From: Dehalobacter alkaniphilus
GTDB taxonomy: Bacteria > Bacillota > Desulfitobacteriia > Desulfitobacteriales > Syntrophobotulaceae
DNA length: 64,000 bases
NCBI GenBank assembly: GCA_040500365.1
Contig: CP148031.1
Location: forward strand, 806,001 to 870,000
Direction: 5' to 3'
Position numbers and translations under genes: made by a program. The notes below the pieces were generated by a model. The model was not told the DNA's origin. It did not search any database and saw only the letters and a program-made list of their open reading frames with translations. Shown one piece after another: positions 16,958 to 23,443 of the stretch. Position 1 is the first letter of the stretch. Each line of letters starts with the position of its first letter.

Positions 16958-17986
16958 ATGTTTAAATTAAGAAAAAGTTATTTAATTATCTTTACAGTAT
17001 TAATTCTGATGGTAAGTAGTGTATTTGCTTATGCGGCAATGGTAGGGGATCAATTAACATTTGCGGCTGAGGAAGGATGGCAAAGAATAGAAAATACAAA
17101 TCCGAGTTTCTCATATTTACCATCAGGTTGGACTATAGCATCTCAAACCCATTACTCTGGTGGTAGTTCTACCTACGCGACAGCTATTGGTTCGAGTATA
17201 CAATTTAATTTTACTGGTGATAAAATAAGATTAATCTTTAGTAAGCATGAAAACCTAGTAACAGCTGATGTAAATATTGATGGAGTTATAACAAACGTTT
17301 CTTTTGGATCAGGAGTTCAGCCGAGAACATTAGTATACGAGAATTTAACATTATCTGATCAAGAACATTACTGTATTATTACGAGTACTGCTATAGGCGC
17401 AAGTTCATACTTTGATTTTGACGCGATTGAGATAGATAATAATGCAGAAATTAAATCGTATGATAACACTATCGCAGTTACACCAAACACACCATCTGAC
17501 TTAAGTGTTACCGCAGGTGATTCTCAAATAGACCTAACTTGGACAGCCATTACAGATGCAACCGGTTATAATGTAAAAAGAGCTACTATTGCTGGAGGAC
17601 CCTATAATACAATTGCTAATAATATCACAGCATCTGATTATACTGATTCTTCAGTTACTAACGATACAACATATTATTATGTAGTATCTGCAATAAATGC
17701 AGAAGGAGAAAGTTTAAACTCAAATGAAGTATCAGTTACTCCCATTGCATCAGTAGTTACAGGAAATGCAATACTTGTCATCACAATGACAAATGGAAAT
17801 GTCAAAGAATACGATTTATCCATGACGGAGGTAAACGACTTCATTGACTGGTATGACGAAAGAGCAGCTGGATCGGGTGAGGCCTATTTTATTTTTAATA
17901 AGGATTACAACTTAGGACCATACCAGAGTCAAAATGAGTATATTGTTTTTGAGGCGATTTCAAGTTTTGAAGTTAAGCAGTATTAA
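16958..17986 (+). CDS. Secreted protein with a fibronectin type III domain
   Basis: A 342-residue exported protein of unknown role. The signal peptide (1-27) has a basic start and a hydrophobic core followed by AYAA. Residues about 40-155 form a carbohydrate-binding-like beta domain (VTADVNIDG, YFDFDAIEI). About 165-260 is a fibronectin type III repeat (IDLTWTAITDATGYNVKR, TYYYVVSAINAEGES), and the end is a small alpha/beta module (YDLSMTEVNDFIDWYDERA). The Shine-Dalgarno AGGAGAA suits ATG 16958 better than GTG 16949. The gene is clearly more AT-rich than the flagellar genes and lies next to IS debris, which suggests lateral arrival. Confidence 0.75.
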   Translation: MFKLRKSYLIIFTVLILMVSSVFAYAAMVGDQLTFAAEEGWQRIENTNPSFSYLPSGWTIASQTHYSGGSSTYATAIGSSIQFNFTGDKIRLIFSKHENLVTADVNIDGVITNVSFGSGVQPRTLVYENLTLSDQEHYCIITSTAIGASSYFDFDAIEIDNNAEIKSYDNTIAVTPNTPSDLSVTAGDSQIDLTWTAITDATGYNVKRATIAGGPYNTIANNITASDYTDSSVTNDTTYYYVVSAINAEGESLNSNEVSVTPIASVVTGNAILVITMTNGNVKEYDLSMTEVNDFIDWYDERAAGSGEAYFIFNKDYNLGPYQSQNEYIVFEAISSFEVKQY

Positions 17987-18003
17987 AAAATGCGATAGGA
18001 GAG

Positions 18004-18029
18004 AGCCCGGGGAATTTCTCGGGCTTTTT
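18004..18029 (+). terminator. Rho-independent terminator
   Basis: A nine-base-pair stem, AGCCCGGGG with TCTCGGGCT (including G-T pairs), closes an AATT loop and is followed by TTTT. It lies 18 bases after the fibronectin-III gene and separates it from the flagellin leader. Confidence 0.85.
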
Positions 18030-18134
18030 GCATATAAACAAAGTTGATAAAAAAATACTCTGAACAAAATATTTAATGAAAAAGAGAGAAAATAAGAGTA
18101 ATTTAAAGGAAAAAAGATCTAACCATATGTATAT

Positions 18135-18175
18135 GCTGATATTGGTCCTAAAGAATATTTTCAAATGTACGAAAA
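18135..18175 (+). promoter_or_regulatory. Candidate sigma28 promoter elements for the flagellin genes
   Basis: Two partial matches to the sigma28 consensus (TAAA, 14-16 bases, GCCGATAT) occur upstream of the first flagellin. GCTGATAT at 18135-18142 matches seven of eight -10 positions but has no TAAA at the right distance. TAAA at 18149-18152 is followed after 15 bases by a weaker -10, TACGAAAA. One of these probably starts the flagellin transcript, but neither is convincing alone. Confidence 0.35.
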
Positions 18176-18187
18176 TAGTAGTAAGAG

Positions 18188-18214
18188 CAGGTTTCCCTTG
18201 CCGGCGGAAACCTG
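18188..18214 (+). promoter_or_regulatory. Perfect hairpin in the first flagellin leader
   Basis: CAGGTTTCC (18188-18196) pairs without mismatch with GGAAACCTG (18206-18214) around a nine-base loop. There is no following T-run, so it is not a terminator. It would lie near the 5' end of the flagellin mRNA and could protect it from decay. The second flagellin gene has no equivalent. Confidence 0.6.
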
Positions 18215-18226
18215 AAACAATGAAAA

Positions 18227-18261
18227 TCGCATGGATGCGAGATATCAAATTTCATGGAGGG
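18227..18261 (+). promoter_or_regulatory. Probable two-site CsrA target in the first flagellin leader
   Basis: The hairpin TCGCA-TGGA-TGCGA (18227-18240) presents GGA in its loop, as CsrA prefers. A second GGA lies in CATGGAGGG (18253-18261), which is also the Shine-Dalgarno. Known CsrA control of flagellin in Bacillus subtilis hag uses an upstream site plus one over the Shine-Dalgarno. The same arrangement is repeated before the second flagellin. No csrA or fliW gene is in this window. Confidence 0.6.
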
Positions 18262-18268
18262 AAAAACA

Positions 18269-19087
18269 ATGATAGTCAACACCAATTTATCGAGCCTGAG
18301 TGCTCAAAGAAGCCTTAACACAACCAACAAAGCCATGCAGAGTTCCTTGGAGAAACTGTCTAGCGGCTACCGCATCAACAAAGCAGCTGACGATGCTGCA
18401 GGTCTGGCCATCAGCGAAAAGATGACCAGCCAGATCAACGGCTTAAACCAGGCTGTTGACAACGCTGAAAGCGCCATTACACTGATTCAGACCGCAGAAG
18501 GTGCTTTAACTGAAACCCACAGCATTCTCCAAAGAATGAGAACCCTTGCTGTTCAGGCAGCCACCGATACCAATACGTCCGCTGACCGTACTGAAATTAC
18601 TCTTGAAATCACTCAGCTGCAGACAGAAATAACGGATATCTCCAATAGAACCCAGTTCAACGGACAGAATCTGCTGAACACTGCAAACAATTCCTTCACG
18701 TTCCAGATCGGTGCCAACTGCGGTCAGACATTGAATGTTGCTCTTGGCCAGATGAATGCGACTTCGTTAGGCGTTGGCGGTACTTCCATCGACCTGAGTT
18801 CGCAGACCGGTGCCGCGGCAGCGATTACAACCATCGATACTGCAATTAAGTCGGTTTCCGACGAACGTGCCAAACTTGGTGCTAACCAGAATAGACTTGA
18901 GCACACCATTGCCAACCTGAATGTTGCTTCTGAGAACCTGTCATCCGCCAGATCGACGATTAAAGATGTCGACATGGCTGCTGAAATGTCTGAATTCACC
19001 AAGAATCAGATTATCAGCCAGGCTGGTGTTGCGATGCTGGCTCAGGCCAATCAGGTTCCGCAGAATGTTCTGAAGCTTCTATCCTAA
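18269..19087 (+). CDS. fliC: Flagellin (first copy)
   Basis: The filament subunit, 272 residues, a short flagellin with only the conserved D0/D1 ends and a small middle. The N-terminus has SSGYRINKAADDAAGLAISE (the longest-conserved flagellin block), and the C-terminus has ENLSSARSTIKDVDMA and ends QNVLKLLS. The true start is ATG 18269: the in-frame ATG 18254 lies inside the Shine-Dalgarno ATGGAGGG. Unusually for a flagellin it contains a cysteine, Cys151, in GANCGQT, where the second copy has Asn. Likely under sigma28 and CsrA control, and possibly glycosylated by the upstream cluster (inference). Confidence 0.95.
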   Translation: MIVNTNLSSLSAQRSLNTTNKAMQSSLEKLSSGYRINKAADDAAGLAISEKMTSQINGLNQAVDNAESAITLIQTAEGALTETHSILQRMRTLAVQAATDTNTSADRTEITLEITQLQTEITDISNRTQFNGQNLLNTANNSFTFQIGANCGQTLNVALGQMNATSLGVGGTSIDLSSQTGAAAAITTIDTAIKSVSDERAKLGANQNRLEHTIANLNVASENLSSARSTIKDVDMAAEMSEFTKNQIISQAGVAMLAQANQVPQNVLKLLS

Positions 19088-19143
19088 TTCTAATGTATGA
19101 GACGAATTTCTCTGAGTTTTAGCTAAAAACAAAATAATGGAAA

Positions 19144-19178
19144 TCGCAAGGATGCGAGAAATCATAATTCATGGAGGG
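19144..19178 (+). promoter_or_regulatory. Probable two-site CsrA target in the second flagellin leader
   Basis: The hairpin TCGCA-AGGA-TGCGA (19144-19157) contains CAAGGATG, close to the CsrA consensus core, with GGA in the loop. A second GGA sits in the Shine-Dalgarno CATGGAGGG (19170-19178). The loop differs from the first leader by one base while the stem is unchanged. No sigma28 promoter is visible between the two genes, so both may be on one mRNA. Confidence 0.6.
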
Positions 19179-19185
19179 AAAAACA

Positions 19186-20004
19186 ATGATAGTCAACACC
19201 AATTTATCGAGCCTGAGTGCTCAAAGAAGCCTTAACACAACCAACAAAGCCATGCAGAGTTCCTTGGAGAAACTGTCCAGCGGCTACCGCATCAACAAAG
19301 CAGCTGACGATGCTGCAGGTCTGGCCATCAGCGAAAAGATGACCAGCCAGATCAACGGCTTAAACCAGGCTGTTGACAACGCTGAAAGCGCCATTACGCT
19401 GATTCAGACCGCAGAAGGTGCTTTAACTGAAACCCACAGCATTCTCCAAAGAATGAGAACCCTTGCTGTTCAGGCAGCCACCGATACCAATACGTCCGCT
19501 GACCGTACTGAAATCGCTCTTGAAATCACTCAGCTGCAGACAGAAATAACGGATATTTCCAATAGGACCCAGTTCAACGGACAGAACCTGCTGAACACTG
19601 CAAGCAATTCCTTCACGTTCCAGATCGGCGCGAACAATGGACAGACGCTGGCTGTTACACTTGGCCAGATGAATGCCACTTCATTGGGCGTTGGTACGGG
19701 TGCCATTACGTTGACCACGCAGACTGGTGCCGCAGCAGCGATTACAACCATCGATACTGCAATCAAGTCAGTTTCCGACGAACGTGCCAAACTTGGTGCG
19801 AACCAGAACAGACTTGAGCATACCATTGCCAACTTGAGTGTTGCTTCTGAGAACCTGTCATCTGCCAGATCGACCATTAAAGACGTCGACATGGCTGCTG
19901 AAATGTCGGACTTCACCAAGAATCAGATTATCAGCCAGGCTGGTGTTGCGATGCTGGCTCAGGCCAATCAGGTTCCGCAGAACGTTCTTAAATTATTGTC
20001 CTAA
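19186..20004 (+). CDS. fliC: Flagellin (second copy)
   Basis: The 272-residue tandem paralogue of the preceding gene. The first 150 or so residues and the last 80 are almost identical; differences cluster in the exposed middle (GTGAITLTTQTG here against GGTSIDLSSQTG), and this copy has no cysteine. ATG 19186 follows the same ATGGAGGG Shine-Dalgarno with the same five-codon upstream ATG. A terminator follows. The high DNA identity implies a recent duplication or ongoing gene conversion. Confidence 0.95.
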   Translation: MIVNTNLSSLSAQRSLNTTNKAMQSSLEKLSSGYRINKAADDAAGLAISEKMTSQINGLNQAVDNAESAITLIQTAEGALTETHSILQRMRTLAVQAATDTNTSADRTEIALEITQLQTEITDISNRTQFNGQNLLNTASNSFTFQIGANNGQTLAVTLGQMNATSLGVGTGAITLTTQTGAAAAITTIDTAIKSVSDERAKLGANQNRLEHTIANLSVASENLSSARSTIKDVDMAAEMSDFTKNQIISQAGVAMLAQANQVPQNVLKLLS

Positions 20005-20035
20005 AGATTCGTTTTCTAAATAGCCGGCATAAATA

Positions 20036-20070
20036 AAGAGCTGGCCGGGTCATCTCGGTCAGCTCTTCTT
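20036..20070 (+). terminator. Terminator after the flagellin pair
   Basis: AAGAGCTGGCCG (20036-20047) pairs with CGGTCAGCTCTT (20056-20067) apart from one G-T pair, and a TCTTCTT stretch follows. It ends the flagellin transcript. Confidence 0.8.
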
Positions 20071-20185
20071 CCAAAAGAAAACGCATCGTAACTAAGCATA
20101 TAATATCATTTGCGATTTAACATAAGCACAGCTATATTGTTCGTTTTTGCATACTAGAAAAATCCATTATGAGGAGGAATTAAAG

Positions 20186-20557
20186 ATGGTTAGCGCTGTC
20201 CAGCCAACTAACCTGAATCCGGTAATGCCGCAGGATACTTTTCCTGGCCAGAAACTTGAGCAGGGGAAAAATGAGGCACCCCGTCTGGTAGTCGATCAGA
20301 AAGACAATGCTGCTTCGGCCAGGGAAGAACTTCCGAGGGAGCAAGTCGAACAGGCTGCGGAAAAAATGAACCGGCTGATGGGGCTTTTTAATAAAAAGCT
20401 GCAATTTGAAGTCGCCGAAAAATCCGACAGGATTGTCGTTAAGATCATTGATCAGGAAAGCGGCGAGATCCTGAGTGAAATCCCGCCGGCCAGAGTTGTC
20501 GAAATGCTTGAATCCGTTCAGGATTCGGTAGGCTTACTGGTGGATGAAAAAGCCTAG
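20186..20557 (+). CDS. flaG: FlaG family protein
   Basis: A 123-residue protein of the FlaG family, which affects filament length and is usually found just before fliD, as here. The disordered N-terminal half is followed by the conserved domain: LMGLFNKKLQFEVAEKSDRI, then VVKIIDQESGEILSEIPP. GAGGAGG (20171-20177) fixes ATG 20186; the longer frame to 20147 is not needed. The fliD gene starts 17 bases later. Confidence 0.9.
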   Translation: MVSAVQPTNLNPVMPQDTFPGQKLEQGKNEAPRLVVDQKDNAASAREELPREQVEQAAEKMNRLMGLFNKKLQFEVAEKSDRIVVKIIDQESGEILSEIPPARVVEMLESVQDSVGLLVDEKA

Positions 20558-20574
20558 GGAAAGGGGATACCATC

Positions 20575-22035
20575 ATGACATCGAGTTTATCACTTTCCGG
20601 AATATCCGGATATGATTTCAGCGGGATCACCGAAGCATTAATCAGCAACTACAGCAAACCGCTGACAACGATGCAAAACAGCCTGAGCAGTCTTCAGGAA
20701 GAAAAATATGCCTGGCAGGATATCAATACGCGGTTGTCAGCGCTGGAAAATACCCTGGCTGATTTGAAAAAGTCTTCAACTTGGACAGGGACTTCTGCGG
20801 TATCGAGCAATGAAACCATCCTGACAGCTTCCAGTGGCTCTTCGACGCTGAAGGGCGTTTATGCGGTTGAAGTGATCCAGCTGGCCAAAGCACAGACGGC
20901 TGCTAGTGCTGTCCAGAGTGTCGCAAGCGCCTCTACGTCGCTTGCCGGACTTACGGCGGGGACATTTCAAATCAGTGTCGGGAGTACAACGGCGGATATC
21001 TCTGTAGCGGACGGCGCAAGCCTTCAGGATATTGCCACTTCCATCAATAATGCCGGAGCAGGCGTGAACGCTTCGGTCATTAAAGTCAACGGAGGCTATC
21101 AGCTCGCACTGGTATCGTCCAAAACCGGAACAGAATATGCTGCTGATTTTACGGATACTTCGGGAACCGTGCTTGACTTTCTAGGGGTCAAACCGGCTGC
21201 TACCGGAACGCTGAATGTAGTTCAGCAGGCTCAGGATGCACAGCTGACCATCAACGGGATCACGAATATCACCAGTTCGTCGAATACTGTTACTACGGCG
21301 ATTGACGGGCTCACTCTGAACCTGAATAAAGAAGCTGTCGGAACCACGGTCAATGTAACAGTTGCGGCGGATTATACAGATGCTCAGGATGCTGTTCAGG
21401 CATTTGTGGACCAGTATAATTCCCTGCAAACGTTAATAGAAACGGATTTAGCCTATGATGAAGAGGCTAACACGAAAGGTGTCTTATTTGGGGATCCGAC
21501 GGTTCAGAGTATTCAAACCAGGCTCAGAACCCTTTTGGCTGATTCGATGGGGAGTATGGGCGGTAAGTTTAGTCTTCTGTCGGATGTTGGTATTGATACT
21601 TCGTCCAATGATTTTGGCAAAAGTGCTTTGCTGGAATTTGATACGGAGGCCTTTGCAGAAGCGCTGAAAAAAGATGCTGACGATGTAGCCAATTTGTTCG
21701 GCGCAGCAGCCGGCGGGGTGACCCCAGTCACAGAAACAACCGAAACAACGCAGGCCCAGGGTCTGGCCAACATTTTGGAAGAGTATCTGGATCCGATGGT
21801 GAAGTATGGCGGGTCTCTTGACCAGACAGAAGATGGTTATGCCAGTCAGATTAGTGACCTGAAGAGCAGAATGAAAGACTTTCAGGGAAAAATTGATGCC
21901 TACACGGAGAGGATTACAAACCAATATTCAAAGCTGGAAGCACAACTCTCAGCGTTGAGTTCGGAGAGCACCTATATGACCTCCCTGCTTAGTTCGATGA
22001 GCAGTTCCAGTTCCAGCTCCGACTCAAAAAGCTAA
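20575..22035 (+). CDS. fliD: Flagellar filament cap protein FliD
   Basis: The cap that folds flagellin at the filament tip (486 residues). The N-terminal domain starts SLSGISGYDFSGITEALI, typical of FliD. The middle carries the repeated beta-domain region with INGITNITSSSNTV near 220, and the C-terminal domain is predicted coiled coil (LKSRMKDFQGKIDAYTERI) with a serine-rich tail. It is co-oriented with flaG and fliS, the usual order. Confidence 0.93.
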   Translation: MTSSLSLSGISGYDFSGITEALISNYSKPLTTMQNSLSSLQEEKYAWQDINTRLSALENTLADLKKSSTWTGTSAVSSNETILTASSGSSTLKGVYAVEVIQLAKAQTAASAVQSVASASTSLAGLTAGTFQISVGSTTADISVADGASLQDIATSINNAGAGVNASVIKVNGGYQLALVSSKTGTEYAADFTDTSGTVLDFLGVKPAATGTLNVVQQAQDAQLTINGITNITSSSNTVTTAIDGLTLNLNKEAVGTTVNVTVAADYTDAQDAVQAFVDQYNSLQTLIETDLAYDEEANTKGVLFGDPTVQSIQTRLRTLLADSMGSMGGKFSLLSDVGIDTSSNDFGKSALLEFDTEAFAEALKKDADDVANLFGAAAGGVTPVTETTETTQAQGLANILEEYLDPMVKYGGSLDQTEDGYASQISDLKSRMKDFQGKIDAYTERITNQYSKLEAQLSALSSESTYMTSLLSSMSSSSSSSDSKS

Positions 22036-22128
22036 GAGTATCATCAAACCAAGGCACGACTCAAAATATGCAGGTTCATTTATACAGGTTACTTAATACT
22101 GGTTTAATTTATGTCAGGAGGCTGGGCA

Positions 22129-22539
22129 ATGAATACAGCGTTACAACAAAATGCCTATCAAAATTCTCAGACTGCGTACAAGCAGGCGTCAGTCGAGACT
22201 TCCTCCCCCGAAAAGCTTATAACAATGCTTTATTCGAAGGTGATTCTGCTTTTGCATCAGACGGAGAAAGCCTTTGAGGAAAAAAAGCTGGAAGAGATTC
22301 ATAATAATCTCCTGCGGGTTCAGGATATTATCAGCGAGTTGGACAGGACCCTGGATATGGAGAATGGCGGCGAAATCGCGCAGAATCTGCGTGAGCTCTA
22401 TCGGTTTTACTACATGGAAACGATCAAGGCGAATGTCAAAAAGGATCCAAGCTTTCTGCCGCCCGTGCTTGATTTTTTTGAAGCATTCAGGGATGTCTGG
22501 ATCGAAGCAGCTAGGATCAGCCGTTTGGGGGCAAAATAA
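22129..22539 (+). CDS. fliS: Flagellin-specific chaperone FliS
   Basis: FliS binds the flagellin C-terminus and keeps it unfolded for export. The 136-residue protein has the family signature AYQNSQTAYKQASVETSSPE (10-29), followed by KLITMLYSKVILLLHQ. AGGAGG (22116-22121) fixes ATG 22129. Its stop overlaps the next ATG at 22539. Confidence 0.92.
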   Translation: MNTALQQNAYQNSQTAYKQASVETSSPEKLITMLYSKVILLLHQTEKAFEEKKLEEIHNNLLRVQDIISELDRTLDMENGGEIAQNLRELYRFYYMETIKANVKKDPSFLPPVLDFFEAFRDVWIEAARISRLGAK

Positions 22540-23102
22540 TGCCGAAAAAAACGATCAGAGCCTTACTGGAAATCTATCAGCGTCTTCTTCCGCAGTGTGA
22601 ACAGCACCTGGCGGTTTTAACGGAATATAATAAAGTGTTGGATGATTACCAGACAAGCAAGCAGGATAAAAAAACCCTTTCCCATCCGGAAACAGCGGAC
22701 GCTCTTGTACTTACCGATCAGGAAGAAATATTTGACGCGCTGCTTCAGAAGTTTTCGGAAACCAGGGCACAGACGTTTGTCGGCTTCAAATCGAATATTG
22801 ATAAGACATCACAGCTGAAAAATGAACTTTGTCAGGCCATCGGCGTTTTGCAATTTCGCAATGAGCTGCTGAAGTCTTATCTGAGTGATGCTGAATATCG
22901 TCAGTTCTGTGAGGTTCATGACGCGCTGAGAATCTCCTTGGATAAGATCCGGGAGATAGATCAGCAGATCATACCTAAAATCCAGACAGAATTAGAATCT
23001 GTAAAAATAGAGCTTTTCCGTATCAGAGGGGTAAAAAAAATGAAATTTGCCTATGGCAGCCCGGTGTCTCGTGAACCAAGGTTTATTGACAAATCGAAAT
23101 AG
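22539..23102 (+). CDS. Unknown helical protein of the fliD-fliS operon
   Basis: Not recognised. The 187 residues are almost wholly predicted helix with heptad-like stretches (LPQCEQHLAVLTEYNKVL, then IREIDQQIIPKIQTELES). There is no signal peptide or membrane segment, and the tail is basic. The start overlaps the fliS stop, so translation is coupled. Its position where many clostridia and bacilli carry fliT or a FlgN-type chaperone suggests an export chaperone, but no motif proves it. Confidence 0.6.
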   Translation: MPKKTIRALLEIYQRLLPQCEQHLAVLTEYNKVLDDYQTSKQDKKTLSHPETADALVLTDQEEIFDALLQKFSETRAQTFVGFKSNIDKTSQLKNELCQAIGVLQFRNELLKSYLSDAEYRQFCEVHDALRISLDKIREIDQQIIPKIQTELESVKIELFRIRGVKKMKFAYGSPVSREPRFIDKSK

Positions 23103-23127
23103 TTCTCCAATAAAATAGTCCCAAAAG

Positions 23128-23154
23128 AAAATCCTGCGCAAGGGATTTTTTTTT
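23128..23154 (+). terminator. Terminator after the fliD-fliS operon
   Basis: AAAATCCT (23128-23135) pairs with GGGATTTT around a small loop, and the T-run continues to 23154. It separates the filament operon from the chemotaxis and basal-body operon. Confidence 0.7.
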
Positions 23155-23443
23155 GGAAAAACCCAATGTTTGTAAGTTGTTTGTAAGTTATTAACTATTA
23201 TATTTCAGGCGTTGAAAATTTTACGATTTAATTTAAAATAAAATGAACTATAAATTTCGACAATGCTGCAGAAAAATTGCATATTATCTAGACTATTTGG
23301 AGGATTTTAACAAGAAACGGCGAACTTTGTAATTTAGGTTAATTATAAAATTTTCAGTTTTCTTTAAACAATTATATGAAGAACTTGTCGGAACAACAAT
23401 GATGACAAAGGGGGGGAGAAAATTGAGCCAAGGCGAGAAGAAT
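23155..23443 (+). other. Intergenic region upstream of cheA
   Basis: About 290 AT-rich bases between the fliS-operon terminator and cheA. It must hold the promoter of the long downstream operon, but only weak candidates are visible: TTGAAA near 23213 with AT-rich -10 options, and TAAA near 23236 followed by TTCGACAA. No riboswitch or RNA gene was recognised. Confidence 0.4.

Larger units (their letters stand above)
18220..20004 (+). repeat. Tandem duplication of leader plus flagellin gene
   Basis: The segment from the CsrA-like hairpin through the flagellin stop (about 18220-19087) is repeated at about 19137-20004. Leader and first 450 bases of coding sequence differ at only a few positions, and divergence is concentrated in the middle of the gene. 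This is direct repetition long enough to recombine, so loss or exchange of one flagellin copy is possible. Confidence 0.85.

Noticed and set aside
18100..18245. c-di-GMP riboswitch before the flagellins
   Set aside because: The conserved riboswitch core sequences are absent; the hairpins present suit CsrA sites and mRNA protection.
18254..18268. Flagellin start at ATG 18254 (extra MEGKT)
   Set aside because: That ATG is within the Shine-Dalgarno ATGGAGGG; the flagellin N-terminus MIVNTNLSSL fits ATG 18269.
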